From Lentisphaeria bacterium UBA1732 (GTDB lineage: Bacteria; Verrucomicrobiota; Lentisphaeria; Victivallales; UBA1829), in the NCBI GenBank assembly GCA_002315855.1, contig DCIG01000084.1, positions 44,549-108,548 on the forward strand: DNA of 64,000 nt. Direction: 5' to 3'. The notes beneath the pieces were generated by a model. The model did not search any database. It saw only the letters and a program-made list of their open reading frames with translations, and was not told the DNA's origin. Shown here piece after piece: positions 9,753-17,854 of this stretch. A program made the translations under genes and the position numbers. Each line of letters opens with the position of its first letter. The first letter of the stretch is position 1.

Positions 9753-10943
9753 ATGAATCCCAAGAAAATCAAGGAACGTGTCATTGGTCGAATCAATGAA
9801 CTGGATTCGGTCAACTTGCATAATTTTGTGCAGATGCTGTCCAAAGAGCATGGCTTTCTGGATTCCCTGTTCAACAGCATCCACGAAGCTGTTCTTCTGG
9901 TTTCAGCCAGCCATACCATCCTGTATCACAATGCCGCCGCAAAAAAAATGCTGGGACTGCCCGACAATTTCCAGACCATTCAGGTTGAACGGCTCCTGCC
10001 CGGAATGAACTGGAATCTTCTGCTCAATCACGCCGATACGGGACGCAACCGCACCATGCGGCAGGAGCTTGAGCTGAACTACCCGAAACGCCGTATTGTG
10101 GATATGTATGCGCTACCTGTGGAGCGGGTCGATGCGCCTTATGCTTTGATTCTCAATGATATTACCGATACGCTTGACCGGGCCGAGGGCGAGGCGGAAC
10201 AGGAACGCGGCAAAATTGTTTCGATGCTGGCGGCCGAGGTGGCGCATGAAATCGGGAATCCCTTGAACAGCCTGTATCTGCATCTTCAGTTTCTCCAGCG
10301 GGAAATGAAGCGGGATGACTTTGACAAAGAGGAAGTGATCGACGAACTCCAATCTGCGCGCAGCGAGGTGGAACGTCTGGATTCGATTATCAATCAGTTT
10401 CTGAAGGCTCTTCGTCCGGGGAAACCGGTTTTTGAGCCGGTCGATTTGAAAGCCATCGTATTGGAGTCCCTGAAATTCATGCAGCGAGAAATCGAAGACC
10501 GTAAAATACAGCTTGGTTTTTACTGGGAGGAGAATGTACCGCGCATTGACGGCGATTCGAACCAGCTGAAGCAGGCATTCTACAATCTCGTCAAAAATGC
10601 CATGCAGGCAATGACCAGCGGCGGTGAACTGAAAATTCACTGCACGGCAGACGATTCCTTCGTCATGCTGTCCGTGTCGGACAGCGGCTGCGGCATCAAC
10701 CGCGAGAATATGCAGAAAATATTCAATCCGTTCTTCACCACCAAAACGAAGGGGACGGGGTTAGGGCTGATGATTGTGGAGCGCATCATCCGCGATCACG
10801 GCGGCAGTCTGACCATCGACAGCCGCGAAAATGAGGGAACCACGTTTATCATCAGTCTCCCGCGCCGCTATCGCTTTGTACGCGGCTTGCCTCCGCCTGA
10901 GGATAATCCCGCAATCACTTCTGCTGAGGACGAAACAAAATGA
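9753..10943 (+). CDS. Soluble NtrB-like sensor histidine kinase (PAS-HisKA-HATPase)
   Basis: The start at 9753 (MNPKKIKERV) is preferred; an in-frame ATG at 9663 lies at the promoter -10 box. The 396-residue protein has no membrane segment, so it senses a cytoplasmic signal. A PAS-like domain occupies about residues 30-135. The HisKA motif VAHEIGNPLNSL holds the phospho-accepting His near residue 165. The ATPase boxes follow: N box NLVKNAMQAM, G1 DSGCGI, F box FNPFFTT, G2 GTGLGL. Its last codon overlaps the start of the sigma-54 response regulator (ATGA), so the pair is co-translated and most likely cognate. Confidence 0.93.
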   Translation: MNPKKIKERVIGRINELDSVNLHNFVQMLSKEHGFLDSLFNSIHEAVLLVSASHTILYHNAAAKKMLGLPDNFQTIQVERLLPGMNWNLLLNHADTGRNRTMRQELELNYPKRRIVDMYALPVERVDAPYALILNDITDTLDRAEGEAEQERGKIVSMLAAEVAHEIGNPLNSLYLHLQFLQREMKRDDFDKEEVIDELQSARSEVERLDSIINQFLKALRPGKPVFEPVDLKAIVLESLKFMQREIEDRKIQLGFYWEENVPRIDGDSNQLKQAFYNLVKNAMQAMTSGGELKIHCTADDSFVMLSVSDSGCGINRENMQKIFNPFFTTKTKGTGLGLMIVERIIRDHGGSLTIDSRENEGTTFIISLPRRYRFVRGLPPPEDNPAITSAEDETK

Positions 10944-12316
10944 CCATAAACAACAAAAAAAATCAGGAAAAACCATCCCTGCTGATTGTCGATGACGAAC
11001 GCGGCGTTCGCGATACCATGACGAAATTTCTGCGTTCCGACTACAATGTTACTGTGGCGGAAGACGGGCAGATCGGTTTGAATCTGCTCGACCGCTATCA
11101 ATATGACGTTGTCCTGACCGACATCCGTATGCCGGGTGCAGGCGGCTTTGATATTCTGAAGAAAACATTGAGTTTGCCCGATCCGCCCCCCTGCATTCTT
11201 TTCACGGCTTACGGGTCGATTGAGACGGCCGTGGAGGCAATGCGCAGCGGGGCATTTGATTTCGTAACAAAACCGGTCGATTTCGATCAGCTGGAACTCC
11301 GTTTGAAACGCGCGCTGGAGAATCGCCGCATCGTACAGGAAAATAAAGAGCTGAAACGGCAGCTGAAAGACATCCGCAAGGCACCCTCCATCCTTGGGGA
11401 ATCTCCGGCCATACGCAGGATTATGGAGACAGTGGAGCAGGTCGCCTCCACGCGTGCCAGTGTCCTGATCGAGGGTGAAAGCGGGACGGGAAAGGAGCTT
11501 GTCGCCCGTGCCATTCACGAATACAGCGGACGGCAAGGGGATTTTGTTGCGGTTCATTGTGCCGCACTGCCGGAGTCATTGTTTGAAAGCGAACTTTTCG
11601 GGCATGAGGCCGGAGCCTTTACCGGAGCCGTGGAACGCAGGAAGGGACGTTTTGAGCTGGCAGACGGGGGAACGCTCTTTCTTGATGAAATCGGCGAAGT
11701 TCCTCCGTCCATTCAGGTAAAACTTCTTCGCGTGCTGGAAACCCGATCTTTTGAGCGAGTGGGCGGTGCCGAGACACTGAATGCGGATGTCCGTATTGTT
11801 TCCGCCACCAACCGGAATCTGGAAGAAATGGCTGCCGCAGGCACATTCCGCGAGGATTTGTATTACCGCCTGAATGTCGTGCGCATCCAGATGCCTCCGC
11901 TGCGTGAACGTCCCGGCGATATTCCGATTCTTGTGCGCTATTTTCTTTCGACCTTTGCCGCCGAGAACGGCAAAGAGAATATGACAATCACCGAACCCGC
12001 CATGGCTGCACTTTGTGCCGCCCGCTGGCCCGGCAACATCCGCGAACTCCGCAATTGTGTGGAGAATATGGTCGTTCTGAGCCGCACCGGAGAAATCGGG
12101 CTGGAAAATGTGCCGGGAAATGTCCGCGAAGTTTCCAATCCGGGCATTGTCAAAAATATGCTGTCTTCTCCCTCATGCGATTTGGAGAGCAACGAACGCG
12201 TTCTGATTGAACGGGCACTGAATGAATGCGGCGGCAACCGCAGCCGTGCAGCGGAAAAACTTGGCATCAGCCGCCGCACTCTGCACCGGAAACTGAATCT
12301 TTATCACATCCAATAG
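10940..12316 (+). CDS. NtrC-family sigma-54-dependent response regulator
   Basis: The 458-residue protein has the complete NtrC layout. The receiver domain has the acidic pair D18-D19, phospho-acceptor D61 in LTDIRMPG, and a conserved Lys in FVTKPVDF. The AAA+ domain has Walker A GESGTGKE, the sigma-54 contact loop GAFTGA, Walker B FLDEIG and the R-finger region ELRNC. A Fis-type helix-turn-helix (NRSRAAEKLGISRRTLHRKL) closes the C terminus. When phosphorylated by the upstream kinase it should oligomerise and drive sigma-54 RNA polymerase at distant enhancers. The sequence does not tell which genes are targets. Confidence 0.95.
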   Translation: MTINNKKNQEKPSLLIVDDERGVRDTMTKFLRSDYNVTVAEDGQIGLNLLDRYQYDVVLTDIRMPGAGGFDILKKTLSLPDPPPCILFTAYGSIETAVEAMRSGAFDFVTKPVDFDQLELRLKRALENRRIVQENKELKRQLKDIRKAPSILGESPAIRRIMETVEQVASTRASVLIEGESGTGKELVARAIHEYSGRQGDFVAVHCAALPESLFESELFGHEAGAFTGAVERRKGRFELADGGTLFLDEIGEVPPSIQVKLLRVLETRSFERVGGAETLNADVRIVSATNRNLEEMAAAGTFREDLYYRLNVVRIQMPPLRERPGDIPILVRYFLSTFAAENGKENMTITEPAMAALCAARWPGNIRELRNCVENMVVLSRTGEIGLENVPGNVREVSNPGIVKNMLSSPSCDLESNERVLIERALNECGGNRSRAAEKLGISRRTLHRKLNLYHIQ

Positions 12317-12386
12317 AAGCTGAGTTCAAACGCGGCTGTGCCGTTTCCTTTGATTCAGCTGTCTCAACAAACAGGAGAAGCACACT

Positions 12387-12896
12387 ATGAAAAATTGTCT
12401 TTTCTGCAAAATCATCGCCGGCGAAGTCCCCTCCGCCAAACTCTATGAAGACGACCTCGTCTACGCATTTTTGGACTTGTTCCCCATCAATTACGGTCAT
12501 GTACTGGTTATTCCCAAGGAACATCACACCAGTGCGGCGACTATCCCCGAAGCCACGGCAGGACGCATGTTTCTGGTCGCTGCCCGTGTCGGTGCGGCAA
12601 TGCGTCATGCTCTGGATGCAGACGGTTTCAATTTCCATCTTTCCGATGGCACGACAGCCGGTCAAGTTGTAATGCACGCTCATTTGCACGTCATTCCGCG
12701 CTGGAGTGATGACAATTTCCATTGGAACTGGCGTCAGCTGAAGTATGACCCCATGTCGAAACAGGCGGAATACTGTGAAAAGCTGAAAGCGCGTTTCAAA
12801 CTTGAACGCGATGCAGCGGAACTTGCCTTGAATGAGGAAGAATGCGATCCTGAATACAAATCACCCCTCGGCAAAGAAGAAAATCACGGCGGCTGA
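12387..12896 (+). CDS. HIT-family nucleotide hydrolase/transferase
   Basis: The 169-residue product opens with CLFCKIIAGEVPSAKLYEDD and carries the histidine triad as HAHLHVIPRW near residues 95-101. These are hallmarks of the HIT superfamily, which hydrolyses or transfers nucleotides at the alpha phosphate (Hint, Ap4A-type enzymes). A ribosome binding site (AGGAG) precedes the ATG. A C-terminal acidic extension of about 45 residues follows the fold. It lies 70 bases after the response regulator, with an imperfect inverted repeat (12318-12363) in between that may be a weak terminator. Confidence 0.9.
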   Translation: MKNCLFCKIIAGEVPSAKLYEDDLVYAFLDLFPINYGHVLVIPKEHHTSAATIPEATAGRMFLVAARVGAAMRHALDADGFNFHLSDGTTAGQVVMHAHLHVIPRWSDDNFHWNWRQLKYDPMSKQAEYCEKLKARFKLERDAAELALNEEECDPEYKSPLGKEENHGG

Positions 12897-12949
12897 TTTT
12901 TCAGGGGCTTCATATCAATAACAGAGATATGATTCGCCTTTTTTCATGC

Positions 12950-12991
12950 AAAACGGACCTGAATTTCATAAGAATCCAAGTCCGTTTTTTT
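12950..12991. terminator. Intrinsic terminator 1 between convergent genes
   Basis: AAAACGGAC and GTCCGTTTT arms pair across an imperfect inner stem and are followed by a run of seven T. The A-run on the 5' side lets it work for the minus-strand gene as well. Confidence 0.8.
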
Positions 12992-13010
12992 GTCTCTGTT
13001 TCTGAAAAGC

Positions 13011-13048
13011 AAAACGGACCCGGGTGATTCAATCCGAGTCCGTTTTTT
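13011..13048. terminator. Intrinsic terminator 2, near-copy of terminator 1
   Basis: The same outer stem AAAACGGAC/GTCCGTTTT is repeated 61 bases downstream with a different, GC-richer inner stem (CCGGG..CCGAG) and six T. Together the two form a bidirectional tandem terminator for the HIT gene (plus) and the repeat protein gene (minus). Confidence 0.8.
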
Positions 13049-13068
13049 CGGGGTGTCTGCCTGCCGTA

Positions 13069-14145
13069 TTACTGCTTCGGCATCAGAATCTGCGGAACAG
13101 GTACCTGAACTTTTTCTTCCTGATAGAAGTTCATATATTGAGCAAATACCAGATAGGTCAGGGCAATGACGGCAATCAGCGTCAGGCAGAAGCAAACAAG
13201 GAAGAACGCATTCGGTTCATCCGACTTGGTAACTTTGCTGACCTTCGGCAATTTCGCTTTCTTACCGGCATCATTCTTAATCGGCTTGGCATCGGGAGCG
13301 GCTTTAACCGGAGCTGCTTCGGGAGCTTTTTCTGCTGCTTCGGGAGCTTTTTCTGTTTCCGCCGCGGCAGGTTCAGCCGTTTCTTCCGGCTTTTGTTCTC
13401 CCGGAGCTTCCTTCGGAATATTCAGTCCGGGAATCCCGTGAAATTCTTCCTGCCTGGGGTCTTTCTTCTTAATCATGATGCGGCTGTGCGTGCCGGCATC
13501 TTCTGCTGTGCCGTTTTCTTCGGGCTTCTTGACCTGAATGGTCGGAGAAGAAGGTTCGGGTTTCTTAATCTGAATCGTCTGCGCAGAGGGATTCGGTTTA
13601 TTAATCTGAATGGTCGGGGAGGAGGATTCCGGCTTCTTGATCTGAATGGTCGGAGAGGAGGATTCAGGTTTCTTGATCTGGATGGTCGGAGAGGAGGATT
13701 CAGGTTTCTTGATTTGGATGGTCGGTGCAGAGGATTCCTGCGGAACACCTGTTTCCGTCTGTTCGTTTTTCTGTGCCGCTGCGGAAGATACCGGAGGACG
13801 GAGTCGGATGGTCTGCTTCACACCCGGAATATGGGATGATGCCGGAGCGGAAATCGGAATTGCAGAAGCCTTTTCCGCTTCTTCTGCTGACGGAGCAGGT
13901 TCTGCGGGGGGAGGTGTCATTGTCTTCAACTTAATCGTGCCCATTGTGGATGGCTTCACGGCATCGCCTGCCGCGGCTTCCGCATTGGGAGACGCAATCG
14001 GTTTCAGCTTAATGGTTCCCATCGAAGCGGGTTTCACCGCTTCGGGTGCAGCCGGAGCGGCTTCAGGACGTGTAATCGGTTTCAGCTTGAGAGTCGGTTT
14101 CTGAGTAGCTTCTGCCGCTTCGTTCGATGTATTCATGTCGGTCAT
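13069..14145 (-). CDS. Repeat-rich membrane-anchored protein (TIKLKP/TIQIKKP motifs)
   Basis: The start at 14145 (MTDMNTSNEAAE) is chosen because AAGGA lies 8 bases upstream; the frame itself opens at 14202. The 358-residue protein has no signal peptide. The N-terminal part repeats T-[IL]-K-L-K-P units separated by Ala/Pro/Glu linkers. Then come six 12-residue tandem repeats of the type SPTIQIKKPESS, then an Ala/Glu/Pro/Lys-rich stretch. One transmembrane helix near the C terminus (AFFLVCFCLTLIAVIALTYLVFA) is followed by about 25 residues. The layout suggests a long flexible cytoplasmic arm with evenly spaced basic beta-like motifs, anchored in the inner membrane. Function unknown; the repeated motif may be a docking site for a soluble partner. 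Confidence 0.8.
   Translation of the reverse strand: MTDMNTSNEAAEATQKPTLKLKPITRPEAAPAAPEAVKPASMGTIKLKPIASPNAEAAAGDAVKPSTMGTIKLKTMTPPPAEPAPSAEEAEKASAIPISAPASSHIPGVKQTIRLRPPVSSAAAQKNEQTETGVPQESSAPTIQIKKPESSSPTIQIKKPESSSPTIQIKKPESSSPTIQINKPNPSAQTIQIKKPEPSSPTIQVKKPEENGTAEDAGTHSRIMIKKKDPRQEEFHGIPGLNIPKEAPGEQKPEETAEPAAAETEKAPEAAEKAPEAAPVKAAPDAKPIKNDAGKKAKLPKVSKVTKSDEPNAFFLVCFCLTLIAVIALTYLVFAQYMNFYQEEKVQVPVPQILMPKQ
13525..13739. repeat. Six 36-bp tandem repeats inside the TIQIKKP gene
   Basis: Six direct repeats of about 36 bases encode the 12-residue units. Copies four to six on the plus strand (13632-13739) are nearly identical, while the others have diverged. In-frame length change by slippage is therefore possible. 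Confidence 0.85.
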
Positions 14146-14365
14146 GACATCGTTCCTTCTATGGATCGTAGGTTCAACTGAAAGACTGCGGAAGAATCGC
14201 ATTCAATCAGCCATTTGTTTACATATTTTTACAAATATACCACAATATAAAAGGAAAGGCAAATCGAAAAAGCGTTTTTTCTTGAAAAAAGACGAAAAAA
14301 ACATGATTTCAGCAATTTTGATGCACCTGCCATAATGAAGATGAGGCATTTTGATGAGGAAAAGA

Positions 14366-14393
14366 TTGAAAAAAACAAACTCTGTGTTATATT
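14366..14393 (+). promoter_or_regulatory. Promoter upstream of the mechanosensitive channel gene
   Basis: TTGAAA (14366-14371) and TATATT (14388-14393) are separated by 16 bases in the 421-base AT-rich gap 14146-14566, which holds no credible gene. A 19-bp dispersed motif lies downstream of it at 14504-14522. Confidence 0.55.
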
Positions 14394-14503
14394 ACGATTG
14401 GAGTACCGGGTTATTGTTTCATAAATTAATATGATTCTGCTTTCCCCGTTTTGCAAAGATACGAAACATGCTTGGTTTTTCAGTTTCATTTTTGAGAGCT
14501 GAC

Positions 14504-14522
14504 AATGTCTTTTGAAATCAGC
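14504..14522 (-). repeat. Dispersed 19-bp motif, copy 1
   Basis: Read on the minus strand this is GCTGATTTCAAAAGACATT. It differs by one base from exact copies at 23796 and 52211. Here it sits 45 bases before the mechanosensitive channel start and is part of a short inverted repeat (GAGCTGA..TCAGCTC). Confidence 0.6.
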
Positions 14523-14566
14523 TCTTGAGAATATTGGAATCCATCACAACCTAAAGGATTAAAACA

Positions 14567-15910
14567 ATGTTTTTTTCAAAACTGCTTCAAAGTGAAGATA
14601 CTGCGGATTGGATCAAACAGACTTTTTCCAGTTTTTCTTCCTATCCCTATCTTGTCGATATTATCGTCCTTTTGCTGGCATTTGCAATCGGAGCGGTTCT
14701 TTCACTGCTGCTCTTTTTCCTGCTGCACCGCATTCTGCTGAGGTTCTATCGCCGGCACTGTGAAATGAGTCCTGAACTTTTGCAGTGCATCCGCAAAATG
14801 ATTTTTTCATTTGTGAGCTGTCTGCCGATTCTTTCGGTCGTGTATAATGTATGGGTTGACGGTGTTCACGAGTGGATTGTGATCCTGATTCTGAAACTGA
14901 TGGAGGGAATGCTGATTTTTTGTCTGACGCTGGCTCTGACTTATGGCATACGGTCATTCGGTTTGTGGTACAAACAGCAGAAGAACTCAGAACAGCGTCC
15001 TATAGACGGCTTACTGACGATTTCCATCTTATTCGTATGGGCAGGAGCCATCATTGTATTTGTTTCTTTCATGCTGAACAGAAGCCCGATTTATCTTCTT
15101 TCCGGGCTGGGAGCAATTGCAGGCATCCTGCTTCTGCTTTGCCAGCAAACCCTCCTTTCTCTGGTTGCCAGTGTTCAAGTGAATGCCGATCATCTGGTCG
15201 AAATCGGCGACTGGATTTCGATGGAGTCCAACTGTGTTGACGGAGTGGTTGAAGAGATCACACTGCATACCGTGAAGGTCCGCAACTGGGATATGACGCT
15301 GGTCTGTCTGCCTGTCTGCGATTTGGTCAACAAGCCTTTCGTCAATTATACTGCAATGGAGAAAAAAGGCGGTCGACGCATTAAAACTTCTATCTTGATC
15401 GATCAGCGAAGCATCCGTTTCCTGAACAAGAAAGAGGTTGGTACGCTCAAAGGCTTTGACATTTTGAAAAAATATCTTGACGGAAAGGAGGAGGAAATCA
15501 CCAATTATAACAGCGGACGCTCGCAGTTCAATACCCGGCACCTGACCAATCTGGGCACATTTCGCATTTATGCACAGTATTTTCTGTCGCACAATCCGAA
15601 TATTCGTACCGATTTGCCGCTGGTAGTTCGTGAACTTGAGCCATCCAGCTCCGGTGTTCCGCTGGAAATCTATTGTTTTACCAAGGAGACTTCGTGGATT
15701 CCCTATGAGAAAGTTCAATCGGACATTATGGAACATTTGCTGGCCGTACTGCCGAATTTCCGCTTGCGCGTATTCCAGTATTGCAGCGATATTCAGCAAA
15801 AAATCGGGAATCAGGTTGATGTCGTGGGCGGTGCGTTCCGTTTCGACCAATTAATCAGCCCTGATGTGAATGAGTCGTCTGCGGGCGGTTTCGTTGCGTC
15901 GGGGCAATGA
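14567..15910 (+). CDS. Mechanosensitive ion channel, YbdG/MscM-like
   Basis: The 447-residue protein has about five membrane segments. The MscS pore-helix and beta domain lie around residues 175-260 (ALSGLGAIAGILLLLCQQTLLSLVASVQV, then IGDWI, VDGVVEEITLHTVKVRNWD). The C-terminal half carries NTRHLTNLGTFRIYAQYFL, VVRELEP and GVPLEIYCFTKETSW, segments characteristic of the YbdG branch, which confers a small-conductance MscM-type activity in E. coli. It acts as an inner-membrane osmotic safety valve. The C-terminal cap extension is longer than in MscS. Confidence 0.88.
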   Translation: MFFSKLLQSEDTADWIKQTFSSFSSYPYLVDIIVLLLAFAIGAVLSLLLFFLLHRILLRFYRRHCEMSPELLQCIRKMIFSFVSCLPILSVVYNVWVDGVHEWIVILILKLMEGMLIFCLTLALTYGIRSFGLWYKQQKNSEQRPIDGLLTISILFVWAGAIIVFVSFMLNRSPIYLLSGLGAIAGILLLLCQQTLLSLVASVQVNADHLVEIGDWISMESNCVDGVVEEITLHTVKVRNWDMTLVCLPVCDLVNKPFVNYTAMEKKGGRRIKTSILIDQRSIRFLNKKEVGTLKGFDILKKYLDGKEEEITNYNSGRSQFNTRHLTNLGTFRIYAQYFLSHNPNIRTDLPLVVRELEPSSSGVPLEIYCFTKETSWIPYEKVQSDIMEHLLAVLPNFRLRVFQYCSDIQQKIGNQVDVVGGAFRFDQLISPDVNESSAGGFVASGQ

Positions 15911-16094
15911 GTTACAGGCTTCTCTCTCCATTGCCTCTTTATGCCTGTGCAAAAGTCCGGTTTTCGTACTTTCCCGAAGGGGACGGAGGTTTGATGACAT
16001 CTCTTCGGAGATATGGGGGACTTGTTTTTCCGTCAGCCGCGTGTCAATGGAGATTCTTTGAGATGGAAAAAAACTCTCTTTCTTCATTTTCGCC

Positions 16095-16123
16095 TTGACT
16101 TTTTCCTTATTCAGCTGTATTTT
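16095..16123 (+). promoter_or_regulatory. Promoter of the exported protein-ABC transporter operon
   Basis: TTGACT (16095-16100), 17-base spacer, TATTTT (16118-16123), 50 bases before the GTG start at 16173. Four tightly packed genes follow without a visible terminator. The rest of the gap 15911-16094 holds nothing recognisable. Confidence 0.65.
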
Positions 16124-16172
16124 TATTAAAATAAACTAATTTCAAAACTGAAAAACAACAGGAGGAACCCCC

Positions 16173-16754
16173 GTGAAACATCTGCGAACTTTATCTGCCG
16201 TCTGCATCGGTCTTTTTCTTTTTTTCAATGCGGCTTCAGCTCATGCGCAGTGGGTTGACAAACTTACGCTTTACGTTCCGAACCGCGTCCTTGATTTGAT
16301 GGATGCCTTTACACTGAATATCGGTCTCGGTCCCACGGCTCATGCCGAACTTCGCGCAACGCGAGCTGTTCAAATCGGCGGCGGCGTTTCATGGACGTTC
16401 CGCGGCGAAAAAGATTTTAACCGCCAGTATGGTTTTGCGCTTCAGAACGGAGCATTCGGCTATCTTTCACCCCTCGTTTACGAAGATTTGGATCGTCGTC
16501 CCGCCTATCTGCTTGCCAAGGATTTCTGGCTGAAAACCGATGGTATCCTTGACCCGAAAGACCCTGTCTATGACCCGCACACGGGAGCAATTGACTTCTG
16601 GGAAATCGGCGGGTCTCTCGGTGCCGCCGTCATTGAGGCGGATGTCTCCATTCACCCCATCGAAATCGCGGATGCGCTTCTGGGATTTTTCTTCATTGAC
16701 CTTCGCGGCGATGATCTGACCTTTGAAAGTTTCACTACCTCAAAATCCAAGTAA
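16173..16754 (+). CDS. Small exported protein of unknown function
   Basis: The start is a GTG with AGGAGG eight bases upstream (16160-16165). The 193-residue product has a clear signal peptide (LSAVCIGLFLFFNAASAHAQ, cleavage after AHA). The mature part is rich in Gly and aromatic residues in alternating pattern (NIGLGPTAHAELRATRAVQIGGGVSW), which resembles beta-strands of small outer-membrane or periplasmic proteins, and ends IHPIEIADALLGFFFIDLRGDDL. It lies six bases before the ABC ATPase and shares its promoter, so a role beside that importer is possible but unproven. Not recognised as a named family. Confidence 0.75.
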   Translation: MKHLRTLSAVCIGLFLFFNAASAHAQWVDKLTLYVPNRVLDLMDAFTLNIGLGPTAHAELRATRAVQIGGGVSWTFRGEKDFNRQYGFALQNGAFGYLSPLVYEDLDRRPAYLLAKDFWLKTDGILDPKDPVYDPHTGAIDFWEIGGSLGAAVIEADVSIHPIEIADALLGFFFIDLRGDDLTFESFTTSKSK

Positions 16755-16760
16755 TTTCCC

Positions 16761-17846
16761 ATGTCCATGCTTGAGGTCAGAAACGTTTCCAAGCGTTATG
16801 GAAACGGACCCGTCGTTTTGGATTCCATCAACCTGAATGTAGAAGCCGGTGAGCTTGTCTTCCTGCTTGGCTCATCGGGCTGCGGCAAATCCACACTTCT
16901 GCGCATTGTTTCGGGGCTGATTCTCCCTGATTCAGGCACTGTTATTTTGGACGGGCGCGATATTACTTCGCTTCCTCCGGAACGCAGGAATACCCCCATG
17001 GTATTCCAGAATTACGCTCTTTGGCCTCATTTGAATGTTTTTGATAATGTGGCGTTCGGATTGAAAGCCCGCAAACTTCCCGCTTCCGAAATCCGCAAAA
17101 CCGTTGAGGAAATGCTCGAAGTTACCGGCATGTCCGAGTTCGCGAAACGCAAGGTCAATGACCTTTCCGGAGGACAGCAGCAGCGAGTTGCTCTTGCCCG
17201 TGCATTGGCTCTGCGCGGTTCCATTCTCCTTCTGGACGAGCCGCTTTCCAACCTTGATGCGGGACTCCGCGACCGAATGCGCCTGGAAATCCGCCGCATC
17301 TGCCGCGAGCGTTCTCTGACCGCACTTTACGTAACCCATGACCGCCGCGAAGCGCTGAGTATCGGCGACCGAATTGCCATCATGCGTTCCGGCCGAATCC
17401 TCCGGTATGGTTCGCCGCGTGATTTATACCGCCGTCCTGCCTGCCGTTTTTCTGCATCTTTCCTCGGCGATGCCGGATTTATCCCTGCGGAATGTATGTC
17501 TGCAGACGGCGTAACCGCCCGTTTTACCTCTGCCATCGGCGAATTTACGGTTGAACTTGCCTCTCAGCCCATTGCGCCCGAAGCCGGACACAAATACGAT
17601 CTTCTGTTCCGTCCGGAAGCGGTCGAAATCGGCGTGCCTGTCCGGTCCTCAAATTCCTTCATCTGCACGATTGCGGACAGTGTTTTCCTCGGTGAAATCA
17701 CCTGCTACGTGCTGAAATGCGGCGATTTCACGCTTCATGCCAATGAAACGCTTGCCCCCGACCGAGTTCCCGACACACCCTGCCTTTGCCGGATTGCCCC
17801 CTCGCACCTGACGATTCTGCCTCAGGAAGATTCATTGATTTCATAA
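16761..17846 (+). CDS. ABC transporter ATPase, Fe(III)/spermidine-type (FbpC/PotA-like)
   Basis: The 361-residue protein shows Walker A GSSGCGKST (about residues 36-44), Q-loop in MVFQNYALWPHL, signature LSGGQQQRVALARAL, Walker B LLDEPLSNLD and the switch His in YVTHDRREA. A C-terminal TOBE-like regulatory domain occupies about 240-355. This length and architecture match the importer subfamily that takes up ferric iron, spermidine/putrescine, molybdate or sulfate. The adjacent binding protein and two-module permease point to the FbpABC/iron or AfuABC branch. The substrate is inferred only. Confidence 0.93.
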   Translation: MSMLEVRNVSKRYGNGPVVLDSINLNVEAGELVFLLGSSGCGKSTLLRIVSGLILPDSGTVILDGRDITSLPPERRNTPMVFQNYALWPHLNVFDNVAFGLKARKLPASEIRKTVEEMLEVTGMSEFAKRKVNDLSGGQQQRVALARALALRGSILLLDEPLSNLDAGLRDRMRLEIRRICRERSLTALYVTHDRREALSIGDRIAIMRSGRILRYGSPRDLYRRPACRFSASFLGDAGFIPAECMSADGVTARFTSAIGEFTVELASQPIAPEAGHKYDLLFRPEAVEIGVPVRSSNSFICTIADSVFLGEITCYVLKCGDFTLHANETLAPDRVPDTPCLCRIAPSHLTILPQEDSLIS

Positions 17847-17854
17847 AGCCTCTT

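Noticed and set aside
13024..13839. Plus-strand frame giving a Gly/Arg/Phe-rich repetitive protein
   Set aside because: It is the antisense of the 36-bp repeats of the TIQIKKP gene and lacks a ribosome binding site.
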